Source of the DNA: Tolypocladium sp. Sup5 PDA-1
Lineage: Eukaryota > Ascomycota > Sordariomycetes > Hypocreales > Ophiocordycipitaceae
Reading direction: 5' to 3'
DNA: 64,000 bases
Assembly (NCBI GenBank): GCA_000750105.3
Contig: JPHH03000021.1
Location: forward strand, 434,001 to 498,000
Part shown: piece by piece, positions 11,013-22,200 of the stretch
How positions within the stretch are numbered: position 1 is the stretch's first letter
How the letters are laid out: every line of letters begins with the position of its first letter
Made by a program: the position numbers and the translations under genes
The notes under the pieces: model-generated
Told to the model about the DNA's origin: nothing
The model's input: only the letters and a program-made list of their open reading frames with translations
Database searches by the model: none

Positions 11013-11357
11013 TGACTTGTCAACCCCTGTGTTGTTCTGCTACTCACTTCTAATTGCGCGAGTTCGGCTGGCTAACACAACGAAGAATCTGTAGTCTGCT
11101 TTCCCCTCGACCGACACAAAGACGTAGACCTACGGAAAATCGCCGTGCAAAGTTACCGAATCCATGTCGACTTCGACAGCGCCGTGTCCGTGATATCGTG
11201 TCTGAATTTAGCAGGACTCCATGTGTCCATTTTGCTTTCTGTTTTACATCTGAATACTTTAACAAATGATCTCCTTTCTCTCCCCCGCCATGCCACATAC
11301 CCAAGCTGTCCGGTGTGCTCGAGTTGCTTTGCTTGACGTCCGAAACTTGCTAGCTCT

Positions 11358-13471
11358 CTACCAAGCGCCGACATCAAAGTTTTCCTGCACTGTATGTTAG
11401 CCTCTGAATGAGGAACGCACAACCCAATAAATAAACTCACTTCGGGGAAATATGTCGTAACGACAGTTCTGTCCGCAAACTTCCGTCCAGCCAGAGCTGT
11501 AAGCGCTTTGTGGGCAGAGTCGGCCGTATCAAACTTGACAAAGATCTTGCCAACGCCAGCAGACTGTCGACTGCCGCCAGAAGGTCGTGGGACCTTCAAA
11601 TCCGCGACAGTGCCAAACTTTGAACATTCCTCTCGCACATCCTCACAGATTTCTGCGGAGGGCGTCAGCATTGGAATGAACGATAACGGGGAGGAGCGAG
11701 TTGGCTTACCTTCGTATTCATCGTTATCCATAAGCTCCTCGGCCGTAACCATGTTGAGGAGCTGAACCACGCGGCCCTTCCCAGACTCGGTCGCCGACTG
11801 GGACGCGAGGCCACTGATGGCCGTGATGCCCACGTCGAAATTGGCAACCTGGGTAGAGCCGGAGCTGGCTTTTGCCACCTTGAGCTTCTTGCCCCCCACG
11901 TCCATTCCGTTCAAAGTGTTGAGGGCGGCTGCGTTTGCCTTCGCAGGCTCGTTATATTCAACAAAGGCAATGCCCTACCATAGTCAGCTTACTCTGTCTC
12001 ACAACAACACGTGGAGTCGAGCTTCAATCTTACCCTGGATTCCTCGGTGCTCCGGTCTTTCACCATGGCAAAGGCCTTGGGCTTGCCGAAAGCAGCAAGC
12101 AGCTCCATGACTTGCTCTTCAGTGAGATAGTCGGGGATGTTAGAGATAGACAGCTTGTGCAGGGTATCCGGCACGTAGTTTGACACGACATTTGGGTCGT
12201 GGGCGACGACCTCGTCGGGCACAGCTTGCATGACGTAGTCCTTTGGCCGCCGAATAATGAGACCAGCTCCGTCAGGGTTGGCGGAGCCGTTGACAACATC
12301 GTCCGCCTCCATGGTGATACCGTCCAGAGCAAGCGCGACGGTTGCATCAGGCGCGCTCTTGAACTCCAGGACTGCGAACGATCGATCGCTGGAGAGCTGG
12401 CAGAGGACACAGGGGTCATTAGCCTCTATGACGTTCATGCCGTTCATCTGTAGGTTGAAGAAGGACATCAGGCCGTCTTCGGTTGTGCCAGGCAGAAAGT
12501 TGGAGATGATGAGTCGCTTCGACTGGCGAGAGTTGCTCGCCTTGAGGCCTGCACTGCTCACCTGCCCTCCAGGCTGGTTCATAAAGGCCTGCAGCTTGGT
12601 AGGGTCCATAGGCTGCTGTCGAGGGGCGCCAGGAAGGGGGAACATGCCCGACAGCTTGGCTTGCTCGGCTGTGACGAGTTCATAGCCAGGTGGCTTGATG
12701 TCCCACTGAGTCAGCCGCCTCTTGCGCTCCAAGACAGACACAATATTCGTCAAGTCTGGAGTGGGCTCTCTCTTGACAGGAGGAGTAGGGCTCCGCCGGT
12801 TCTCCTGTCTCCCAAAACCACCGTCATCCCGTCGATCTCTTCCACCACGTCGACGGTCGTCGAAAGGCTCCCTGTCGCGCCTGGCTGGTCTCTCATCATC
12901 GTCTCGTCGGGCATCCCTGCGGGAGGAGCCTCGGTCCCGGTCCCACTCCCGTTCTCCGCCGCGACGGTCACGACCACCAGTGTAACGGTCTTCACGTTCG
13001 CGATCTCTGTGGTTTCGGCTCGACGAGTACGCGTCGACATCTCCTTCTCCCCGACGAGGCCCGCGATGGTCAGGGGATCTCGATCGTCTGCGCTCGCGGG
13101 CTCGGTCGCGGTCGCGGTCACGGTCGCCTCCACGGTCGCTTCCACGGGGATCACCTCCTCGGGGGTCGCCTCCACGCGGGTCGCCTCCACGAGGGTCGCC
13201 TCCACGAGGGTCGCCTCCACGAGGGTCGCCTCCACGATCACGGTCTCTGTGGCGCTCGCGGCGGTCGTCGCGTTCACCTCTTGCAGGCTTGAGTTTAATT
13301 AGCATAGCTCCAACAGGTGAGTGATGACGTGTTTGACGAACCGGATAGTCTCGACCTCTACGCCCGTCTTCATCACAGGCAAGAAAAAGGCAAGTCAGCA
13401 ACCTCTTCAACTCAACGAGGGCGAGTGGGAAGATCAAACATACCTCGCGACGAGTAGCTGTCGCCGTTCAT
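11358..13471 (-). CDS. U2AF2: splicing factor U2AF large subunit (U2AF65)
   Basis: U2AF65 binds the polypyrimidine tract and recruits the U2 snRNP through SF3B1. Complement exons: 13444-13471, 13342-13367, 12034-13287, 11710-11974, 11441-11652, 11358-11384, in phase, 603 residues. The second intron (54 bases, donor GTTCGT, GCTAAT branch site) is less certain; retaining it keeps the frame and gives 621 residues. The N terminus is Arg/Asp/Gly-rich (RS-like) with about six GGDPR repeats. Next comes RRWTQWD-like WDIKPPGYE, then RRM1 (about 274-370, RLIISNF), RRM2 (about 394-472, KLSISNIP and IAFVEY split by an intron) and the C-terminal UHM (about 505-603) with GKIFVKF and the Arg-X-Phe motif in AGRKFADR. 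It ends ENFDVGAW; the last exon has 27 bases. The start is 380 bases from divergent ogg1. Confidence 0.95.
13146..13236. repeat. 15-bp tandem repeat inside U2AF coding sequence
   Basis: About six head-to-tail 15-bp units on the - strand encode GGDPR. Third-base differences between units are few, which suggests recent expansion. Because the unit is a multiple of three, changes in copy number keep the reading frame. Confidence 0.85.
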
Positions 13472-13851
13472 GATTCGCGATGCCTTGCCAAGATGGCAAG
13501 CAGACAATCGGGCACTGCGAGTTGATGAAGACGTTGTGCAGCGGGCGAGGTAGATGATGAAGCCGCTTGGAAGGTTTCAGGCCAACGTCGTTTCGCAGGT
13601 GGCAGACGAGGCTGGAGCTTTTTCCAGCATACCGCGCTAGGCTGTTTTGGGACTAACCGTCAATGACTGCTCCGGCCAGCCGCGAAAAGTGCGGCTCACG
13701 CTAGTGAGGTACGTACCTTGCACTCCGTCTGTTGACAGGGGATGGCGAACCAGGGGTCCAGACTCCAGACTCCAGCCCTGAGAAGCGTGCCCTTGTTTTG
13801 TCTTGGGCTTCGCTTCTTGCTCAAGCTGTGTAGCACATCTAGCTGCCCAGC
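13472..13851. promoter_or_regulatory. divergent promoter region, U2AF / ogg1
   Basis: 380 bases between two divergent start codons. No other gene is visible. It presumably holds both promoters and leaders. I see no strong palindrome or CCAAT cluster. Confidence 0.5.
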
Positions 13852-15172
13852 ATGGCCTTGCCCGTCAAACGGGCGTCTGAGTGGCGCAAACTGCCCGTGA
13901 CCCTCTCTGAGCTGTGCATCGACACGACGCTCCGGTGTGGACAGTCCTTCAGATGGCGCACGGTCAACGATGAATGGTGAGGCTTCAACCCACGATTGGT
14001 GTTTCAAGTGCTGACCAATTCAGGACTTGCACTCTGCACGGGCGTATCTTGGCTCTGAAGCAGGATGCAGAGCACCTGCACTACAAAGTGACTTGGCCAG
14101 AGGCGCCTCTGCCACCTCTCACTCCAACTCCATCCAATGGCGCGGGCTCACAAGGACAAGACGACACAGGGGAGCTCCTGCGTCGCTATTTCAGCCTGGG
14201 TCTGGATCTTGGAGCTTTGTACAAGCAGTGGTCAGGCGCAGATCCCAACTTTCGCAAGAGAGCACCGGAATTCACAGGGGTGCGCATCCTCAGCCAGGAT
14301 GCTTGGGAAGCTTTGGTTTGCTTCATTTGCAGCAGCAACAACAACATAAGTCGGATATCTCAAATGGTGCGTACAAGTTTGTGACTTACCTGGCGGCTGG
14401 GTTGGCTGAACGTACTTAGGTCCACAACCTGTGTAAGCATTATGGGCCATTCATCGGACATGCCGGAGACGAGGCTTTGCATGACTTCCCGACTCCCGAC
14501 TCGCTGACCGGGAAACAAGTCGAGTCGCACTTGAGGGAACTCGGCTTTGGGTATCGAGCAAAGTATATCGCCGAGACAGCTCGGGTAGTTGCGCAGGAAA
14601 AGCCGCCGTTGTGGTTAGAGTCGCTGCGGAATCCCGAACACCAAGGTCTACAGAGCTGGAGTGGACCAGAGAGCCTCAAGTCAACGTACAAGGAGGCCCA
14701 CGAAGCGCTGTTGTCTTTAACAGGCGTCGGGCCGAAGGTGGCAGACTGTGTCTGTCTCATGGGACTGGGATGGGGCGAATCTGTACCAGTCGACACTCAT
14801 GTCTGGCAGATCGCCCAGAGAGACTACAAGTTTGGCAAGACAAAGTCAAAGACGTTCAGCAAGGCCATGTACGACGCGGTTGGCGATCATTTCAGGGGCA
14901 TTTGGGGCCAGTATGCAGGCTGGGCACACTCAGTTCTCTTTACCGCCGACCTTCGAGAGTTTTCGGATCGCAAGGTTAAGCAGGAGGATATCCAGGTTGT
15001 GGAAACACAGACGTCGGTCGTCGAGGACGAGGCAGCGACAAGACGGAGAAAGAGGAGTGCCACTGTGAAGACGGAGGTAGCAACTGAGGTGAAAGTAGAG
15101 GACACCAAGGATGGAGTTCTTTTGGAAGTAGACAGGGGGTCCAAGAGGAGGCGGACGCGCCAGAGGCCTTGA
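13852..15172 (+). CDS. ogg1: 8-oxoguanine DNA glycosylase/AP lyase OGG1
   Basis: OGG1 removes 8-oxoguanine paired with cytosine and nicks the abasic site, starting base-excision repair. Exons are 13852-13976, 14024-14366 and 14420-15172, in phase, giving 406 residues. The N-terminal domain contains the family signature TTLRCGQSFRWR (about 27-38). The central block EALVCFICSSNNNISRISQMV spans the second intron. The helix-hairpin-helix Gly/Pro-Asp motif LTGVGPKVADCVCL carries the catalytic lysine at residue 262, and PVDTHVWQIA carries the catalytic aspartate at 281. The 19-residue spacing equals that of human Lys249/Asp268. The C-terminal tail is basic and charged, ending in KRRRTRQRP, a likely nuclear signal. 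Length is slightly above the human alpha form because of this tail. Confidence 0.97.
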
Positions 15173-15598
15173 CTGGCTCTTCATTAGCTACGCAGCGTCA
15201 GTTGTGCTCGAAAGTTTCAAGGTCCTCCTTGGTGAATTCGTTCCTAGTCTATTCAGGACTCTTTCGTTTCTGACGGCTTTCCCATAAACAAACCATGCAA
15301 TATCCTGAAATATATACCAGAAATCCTTCGTTTTCGTTTGACAACTGGCTTGTTGTCGGGTATCCGTAATCCGTACGTACTTCGTAGTTCGTCGCGTTAG
15401 TGGCCACGTCGGCTAAACATCGGGTAATCCAGCTCCCTCGACTTTTGCCGCCTCACGCAACGGCGGAGGCTAACAAAGCTTCTCCTGCAACCAAATTTCA
15501 TCAACATCGCGAAGCTGCCCATCCATGTGCGACGGTACCACTGAGATCGCCCCTTGCAACTTGGAACCGGGATGAAGCAGGAGCATCGCTGAGGCAAA
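15173..15598. other. intergenic, ogg1 terminator and sf3b1 promoter
   Basis: 426 bases between two tandem + strand genes. A GTAC-type palindrome (TACTTCGTA) lies at 15378-15386. No coding potential was seen. Confidence 0.5.
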
Positions 15599-18500
15599 AT
15601 GTCTGACGCGGATTTCCAAGCGGTGACCAAGCGCCAGCAGGAGCGCAACGCTGCCGCGGCATCAAAGAAAACTTCGCGCGGCGCCGACGTTGCGACCCAG
15701 CGCGCTGACTCGGCGCGCCAGAAGCTCACCGACAGTGCCGACAACGAGCTTTACGATCGAGATGGAGGCGACAAGTTTGCAGGATACAACACGTCCCTGC
15801 CCATGGCGGACGACGATGAGGACATGGGCCTTGACACCACTCGCCGGCTGGTCGGCCAATACACGGCGTCTCGAGAAATGATTGACGAGTTCGCTCGAGG
15901 CGACGGTGTCGAGGAGGATGACGTCCTCGCCAGTCGAGGAGAAAAGAGTGGCCGTATCGTCGATCGTGAGACGGATTACCAGAAGCGCCGATTCAACCGC
16001 GTCCTCACGCCGACCAGGGCCGATCCCTTCGCCGAAAATCGACAGGCCGGCGCGGCCGAAAATGGCACGACGTATCGCGAGATCATGCAGAGCCAAGAGC
16101 TCGACAGAGAGGAGGAGCGCGTGCGACAAGCAATCAAAGCCAGGCTGACCAGCGAAGCCAACGACGACGAGGATGCCAGGCCTCTGCTTCAGAACCCAGA
16201 CAAAGAGAACGCAGAGGCTGGCTCTACCGAGTCTGTGGCTGCTGGGCGGAAGCGTAAGAAGAGATGGGATATATCGTCAGGACCGGGTGAAGAAGACCAA
16301 TCCCAGCCAGAGCCCGCTGCCGCCGTGCAGTCTAAGCGCTCCAGGTGGGACGAAACACCATCTATTGCCGGCGATGCTGCACCAGAAGCCCCCAAACAGC
16401 GTTCTCGCTGGGATCAAGCGCCGTCGGCGACCCCGATGGCCACACAGGGGCTGGCAACTCCCATGCATCCAAGCACGGCTCCGGCATTGCCAACCACGTT
16501 CGGCACCGATATTGGACGAAGCATGGGCTTCAGCGACGAGGAGCTAGATATGCTTCTGCCCGGAGAAGACCAAGGGTACAAGATCCTGGAGTTCCCTCCT
16601 GGGTTTGTCCAAGTTTCTGTCCCGGCTCACAGAGTTGGGGCAACACCAGCCCCCCCGACCGGATTCATGATGCAGGACCCGGAGCAGACTCGACTGGGCG
16701 GCCAATCCATGCCAACAGAGATAAGCGGCGTCGGCGATCTGCAGTTCCTCAAGCCCGAAGACATGACATACTTTGCGAAGCTGAATGATGGTGCCGATGA
16801 GAGTAGCCTGACGGTCGAGGAGCTTAAGGAGAGGAAGATCATGAAGCTGCTGCTCAAGATCAAGAACGGGACTCCACCCATGCGCAAGACTGCGCTTCGA
16901 CAGATCACGGACAATGCACGGCAGTTCGGCCCAGGACCTCTGTTCGCGCAGATCCTCCCCTTGCTCATGGAGAAGACATTGGAGGAGCAGGAGCGCCATC
17001 TTCTCGTGAAGGTCATTGATCGAATCCTCTACAAACTGGATGATTTGGTCCGTCCATATGTGCACAAGATCCTCGTCGTCATCGAGCCACTGCTCATTGA
17101 CCAAGACTACTACGCCAGAGTGGAGGGTCGTGAAATCATCTCGAATGTTGCCAAGGCAGCAGGCCTCGCAACGATGATCAGCGTCATGCGACCAGATATC
17201 GACCATGTGGATGACTACGTCAGGAATACTACGGCTAGAGCATTCGCTGTTGTGGCGTCGGCCCTTTCCATACCAGCACTTCTGCCGTTCCTGAGAGCCG
17301 TTTGCCGCAGCAAGAAGTCCTGGCACGCCAGGCACACGGGAGTGAAAATTGTTCAGCAGATTGCCATTCTCATGGGATGCGCCGTTTTGCCCCATCTCAA
17401 GGGCTTGGTCGACTGCATCGCAACCAACCTCAACGACGAGCAAACAAAGGTCAGGACTGTCACCAGTCTTGCCATAGCCGCACTAGCCGAAGCGTCCAAC
17501 CCCTACGGTATCGAGAGCTTCGACGAAATCTTGAACCCTCTCTGGACCGGAGCGCGCAAACAGCGAGGAAAGGGACTTGCTGGCTTCCTCAAGGCTGTGG
17601 GATACATTATTCCCCTGATGGATGAGGAATATGCCAACTACTACACGACCCAAATCATGGAGATTCTTCTGCGGGAGTTCTCCTCTCCCGATGAGGAGAT
17701 GAAGAAGGTTGTGCTCAAGGTGGTGTCCCAGTGCGCTGCAACAAAGGGCGTGAGCGGCAACTATCTCAAGGAGCACGTCCTGGACGATTTCTTCAAGAAT
17801 TTCTGGGTGAAGCGGATGGCGTTGGACAAGCGCAACTACAAGCAGGTCGTCGAGACCACTGTTGATATCGGGCAGAAGGTCGGCGTGAGCGAGATTCTGG
17901 AAAGGGTCGTCGACAACCTCAAGGACGAAAGCGAACCGTACCGCAAGATGACGGTCGAGACGATAGAAAAGGTGGTGACCAGCTTGGGCGCAGCGGACAT
18001 TGACGAGCGTCTAGAGGAACGGCTCGTGGACGGCATTCTGTATGCGTTCCAAGAGCAGAGTGTCGAGGATATTGTGATCCTCAACGGCTTCGGCTCCGTG
18101 GTCAACGCCTTGGGTGACCGCTGCGGACCCTTTTTGCCTCAGATAACCAGCACCATTCTCTGGAGGTTGAACAACAAGTCGCCCACAGTTCGCCAGCAGG
18201 CTGCCGACCTCATTTCTCGGATCGCAATGGTTATGAAGCAATGCGGCGAGGATGAACTCATGGGCAAGCTTGGTATCGTGCTTTACGAATACTTGGGCGA
18301 AGAGTATCCCGAGGTGCTGGGCTCGATTCTGGGCGCCCTTCGAGGGATTGTCACGGTTGTGGGCATCGCGCAAATGCAGCCCCCTATCAAGGATCTGTTG
18401 CCGCGACTAACCCCAATTCTTCGCAACCGTCACGAGAAGGTGCAGGAGAACACCATCGACCTTGTTGGCCGTATTGCGGACCGCGGCCCCGAGAGCGTCA

Positions 18501-19255
18501 ACGCCCGAGAGTGGATGAGAATCTGCTTTGAGCTCCTCGACATGCTCAAGGCTCACAAGAAGGGCATTCGGCGAGCGGCCAACAACACGTTCGGTTTCAT
18601 CGCCAAGGCCATCGGTCCCCAGGACGTGCTGGCCACGCTTCTGAGCAACCTGAGAGTCCAGGAACGACAGTCCCGAGTCAACACGGCCGTCGCCATTGGA
18701 ATCGTCGCGGAGACTTGCGCTCCGTTCACTGTTCTCCCCGCGCTCATGAACGAGTATCGCGTGCCGGAGCTCAACGTGCAGAACGGCGTGCTCAAAGCAC
18801 TTTCGTTCCTCTTCGAGTACATTGGCGAGATGGGCAAGGACTACGTCTACGCCGTGACGCCTCTTCTCGAAGATGCACTCATCGACCGCGACCAGGTGCA
18901 TCGTCAGACGGCCGCCTCGGTCGTCAAGCACGTCGCCCTCGGGGTGATTGGCCTTGGGTGCGAGGACGCAATGGTCCACCTTCTCAACCTCCTGTACCCC
19001 AACCTGTTTGAGACCAGCCCGCACGTCATTGACCGTATCGTCGAGGCCATCGAGGCCATCCGTATGGCGGTTGGACCTGGTGTGGTGCTCAACTACGTCT
19101 GGGCGGGCCTGTTCCACCCTGCGAGGAAGGTCCGCACGCCCTACTGGCGACTCTACAACGACGCCTATGTCCAGGGCGCCGATGCCATGGTGCCCTACTA
19201 CCCCAACCTCAGCGAGGACACTCTGGACAGGTCGGAATTGGCCATCATGCTGTAA
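15599..19255 (+). CDS. sf3b1: splicing factor 3B subunit 1 (SF3B1/Hsh155/Prp10)
   Basis: SF3B1 is the large HEAT-repeat scaffold of the U2 snRNP SF3b complex; it clamps the branch-site helix. This is one intron-free frame of 1218 residues starting at ATG 15599. The N terminus is charged and disordered and carries three Arg-Trp-Asp motifs: KKRWDIS (RWD 222-224), KRSRWDETP (249-251) and RSRWDQAP (270-272). These are U2AF-ligand motifs known to bind UHM domains. From about 450 onward the protein matches human SF3B1 along its whole HEAT region, including KSWHARHTGVKIVQQIAILM, EYLGEEYPEVLGSILGAL and FEYIGEMGKDY. Lys617 in DEQTKVRT corresponds by alignment to human Lys700, the common mutation site in blood cancers. 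It is slightly shorter than the 1304-residue human protein, all in the N terminus. Confidence 0.98.
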   Translation: MSDADFQAVTKRQQERNAAAASKKTSRGADVATQRADSARQKLTDSADNELYDRDGGDKFAGYNTSLPMADDDEDMGLDTTRRLVGQYTASREMIDEFARGDGVEEDDVLASRGEKSGRIVDRETDYQKRRFNRVLTPTRADPFAENRQAGAAENGTTYREIMQSQELDREEERVRQAIKARLTSEANDDEDARPLLQNPDKENAEAGSTESVAAGRKRKKRWDISSGPGEEDQSQPEPAAAVQSKRSRWDETPSIAGDAAPEAPKQRSRWDQAPSATPMATQGLATPMHPSTAPALPTTFGTDIGRSMGFSDEELDMLLPGEDQGYKILEFPPGFVQVSVPAHRVGATPAPPTGFMMQDPEQTRLGGQSMPTEISGVGDLQFLKPEDMTYFAKLNDGADESSLTVEELKERKIMKLLLKIKNGTPPMRKTALRQITDNARQFGPGPLFAQILPLLMEKTLEEQERHLLVKVIDRILYKLDDLVRPYVHKILVVIEPLLIDQDYYARVEGREIISNVAKAAGLATMISVMRPDIDHVDDYVRNTTARAFAVVASALSIPALLPFLRAVCRSKKSWHARHTGVKIVQQIAILMGCAVLPHLKGLVDCIATNLNDEQTKVRTVTSLAIAALAEASNPYGIESFDEILNPLWTGARKQRGKGLAGFLKAVGYIIPLMDEEYANYYTTQIMEILLREFSSPDEEMKKVVLKVVSQCAATKGVSGNYLKEHVLDDFFKNFWVKRMALDKRNYKQVVETTVDIGQKVGVSEILERVVDNLKDESEPYRKMTVETIEKVVTSLGAADIDERLEERLVDGILYAFQEQSVEDIVILNGFGSVVNALGDRCGPFLPQITSTILWRLNNKSPTVRQQAADLISRIAMVMKQCGEDELMGKLGIVLYEYLGEEYPEVLGSILGALRGIVTVVGIAQMQPPIKDLLPRLTPILRNRHEKVQENTIDLVGRIADRGPESVNAREWMRICFELLDMLKAHKKGIRRAANNTFGFIAKAIGPQDVLATLLSNLRVQERQSRVNTAVAIGIVAETCAPFTVLPALMNEYRVPELNVQNGVLKALSFLFEYIGEMGKDYVYAVTPLLEDALIDRDQVHRQTAASVVKHVALGVIGLGCEDAMVHLLNLLYPNLFETSPHVIDRIVEAIEAIRMAVGPGVVLNYVWAGLFHPARKVRTPYWRLYNDAYVQGADAMVPYYPNLSEDTLDRSELAIML

Positions 19256-22200
19256 GGAGAGGAGGCAGGACAGGACAGGACAGGCAGGGGAGGGCAGACT
19301 TGGGACTGGGACATCGGTGAAGGGAGCTTTTGGGGGTTCGATATGCCGTTTGGGAAACAGGAGGTGTTAATATTGTCTGGGGGAGGCGACATGCATTCAA
19401 TACGGCGTTTGCGTTGTAGGTAGCCAGTTGATCTAGAACGATGTACTATTTGCCTTGCACACGATGCTCGCGTCTTTGCCCGTTCCCTTTGGAGAAGTTT
19501 GGTAGTGTTCCCAGAGTACAGCTCAATCGTCGACATCTTAAATCTCCCATCACCTCACGTCATCACCTGGACACAACGCCCCCCGTGTCCAGGCATATCC
19601 CAACCAAGTCACCAGCACTCCTCGATCCCGCTGGGCATGGGGGAGTTGAAATTCCCGCAGTGGCCCGCGCGGCCTTGACGCGCGATCTGGTGGTACTCAG
19701 CCTGGCGGCTGCGATGCCGCCCGCGATCTGTCTTTGCTGGGAGGGATCCATTGGCTTTTTACCCTGCCGGGAGTTGAGAGGTGGTGCACCGTAGTAGTAC
19801 AAGGACAAGCCCTTCGAAGAGGATGAACTTTTGATGGCGGTGACAGCGCGAGAGTTGAGAAACACGTCGACACGCACGAGTGAGAGACGGATATCAGCTG
19901 TGAGTCTCGCACTTCGTATTCAAAGCAGAGATGGAGAGATGGCCGTGTCTGTAGAGTTGGCATGGCATGGTGTTTCTCAGATGGCATTTGATAGCCCGAC
20001 GTCTTCCGCTGATGCGTGTCTGATGCTGAAACGCGGTCTATGATAGAGTTGCCCATCCTTCCATGGCCTTCCCACAAGTCGCCCTGCATATCTGCGGCTG
20101 CCTGCCAAAAGCCATCAGCCAAGACTGGCAGACGTCTCCTGGATAAGCGCAACGTTTCCACACTGTCTCGGCGACTCTGCGGTTGGATGATAGACTTGGA
20201 TGTACTCCGTATGCTTGTCTTGCCCAGGGGGTGTGAGTCCTGGGACAAGACGACTGGCAGGACATCCGACGTAGACCAGGCTCATGAAGGGAAACAGCGG
20301 CTCAACAACCAACACTCGGGGCACGTTCTATCCATCATCTTCATTTCTTGGCTAGGCCAGCAGCTGCAAGTCTGCGTGTTCCGCGTCCGTTGGCAGAGCA
20401 AGAAAGGTCGGGATGCCGTAATGTGTTTTGTTGAACCACGAGTGCAAGCCCTTGGCAGTAAATTTCTCCGAGACACGAGACGTCGACGAAGTAAAAGAAG
20501 CAAAAGATTTGGCTTTTAGTGGCGCAGTGCGGGCCAAGCTTTTTGCTCCCCATCTGCTCGGGAGATCCGCAAGATCTGGCGGCTCCAAGCCCGCAGACAG
20601 CAGACATGGGACGGATGAGCATCATCTTTGCTTGTTTTGACGCGAAGCTGGAGGTTCGCCGTCACAGCATGGGCTGCTCTCGCCTCTAGGTGTCCATGGT
20701 GCGGGTACACGATGCGCCGTGGCTGCGTTCGCCTACCCTATATCAGGCGTACGATTGCCCTCGTAGGCCCAGCTGCAGGTTGTCAAGCCCGCACATGTCC
20801 TCTGTACTTGTATGTGAAGAACGTCTGCTAGGTGCGGGCTCTGCATTTACCCTCCGCGTGCCGTTGTGCGTGCTCTTCGCGGGGTGAGGAGCAGCGCGGT
20901 CTTTGGCGGCCGTCGCTGACTCCATCGCTGACCCCCAAGCCTCCACCAGATTCGCATCCATTGCTCAAACAAGATACCAGCCGTGGCACCAAGTTCGAAT
21001 ACATGGACCCAGAGCCGCCAGCCTCTGGGTCAGAACGTACATGCCTGTGAAGCACACCAGTCGCGAGTACTGGCCACAACTGATAGCTGGCAAGCTCTGG
21101 CCTCCTTCCAGGCATTGCACTGCGTACGATGTGCTGCCGTGCCCGTCTCATCAGTTGCTTCGGATCTCTTCAGTCCTTTGCCTGGCACCACCAATTCTCC
21201 GAGCCTTGCCCCAAAGAACCTACGATTATACGGGCTCGCCATGACTCGAACCTGAGCGCCTTGTGGTTCCATCTCTTCTCCATGATTAGCTGGTGCCGTG
21301 GCGTTAGCTTTCTGGCGCCAGCAGCCGGCGCGGACTCGCGGAGCCCGTCTTGCCTCCACTGTGGCCGGCTGAACAGGGCCTCCACCGTACCATCACGCGC
21401 TGCACGACCGAATGCCGGTGCGGGTTGACACGGACTTTGACGTCACGGCGGCGCGGTTTTATCACAAACCGAGCCCGTATCTCCAGTCAAAGGACGGTTG
21501 GTGTTTCCAGCGCTAGGAGTCTGCTGATAGTACGGAAACTTCGTACTCCGTACGCAGTTACTATGCGTATGTGATATGTTATTATTTGTATGTAGTCCGT
21601 GCTCTGTATGTGAATGCCGCAAATCATGGCCGTCTCGTGGTGCGGTGCCTGCCGCCGTCGACCAACCGATCGATATCTTCGTCCGAAGGCTTGCAACGGC
21701 CGGCGAGTTGCTACTACCACCAACGAGCATTGTGCTTGAGTGCCAAGTGCCCAGCACGAGAGTGATTGCCAGGGACTGAGTTGCTTCCCACTGCCCTGGT
21801 GACGGGAGCAAGGCTAAGACATCTGGAGGCCCTGAAGATCACGGCCGTTGTATCCGTAGATCAGCATTGCATCGCACGTGCCTTCCAGGCACTCCGATGT
21901 AGCGAATATTCGGATAAATTTGGAAATTGCACTTCTTGACAGCTCCAGTACCCACACGCTGGTCCACAGCCAGGTCCACGAGACCGCATTGACCTGGGCG
22001 AGAAGCTGGCAACTGCTGCTTGGATGTTCGATCGCGGTGCCGACTCTTGACTGAATGGACGATGCCGGCAGCAGCGGCTACCGGAAAATGGGGTGCGAAA
22101 TGTCCGTGAGTCGTGTTGGAGAGCGCACCGCATCCATCCATCCACACATCCGGGCCGCTGAGAGGGGAACCGCATCCTGGTTAAATCTCGTAAAGGCCGA

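Larger units (their letters stand above)
10549..11357. other. intergenic region between rps13 and U2AF, possible spliced non-coding transcript
   Basis: It holds the rps13 promoter and the 3' flank of the U2AF gene. On the + strand an exon-like end, ATG directly followed by GTAAGT, occurs at 10870-10878. A CTAAC branch-like site followed by AG acceptors lies at about 11070-11095. Joining them gives only 10-22 codon frames, so no protein is supported. See the separate C/D-box candidate. Confidence 0.5.

Noticed and set aside
21180..21310. tRNA-like sequence on the - strand (B-box-like GGTTCGAGTC and A-box-like AGCTAATCATGG)
   Set aside because: The acceptor and T stems do not pair and no terminator follows. 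At best it is a degenerate tRNA-derived relic.
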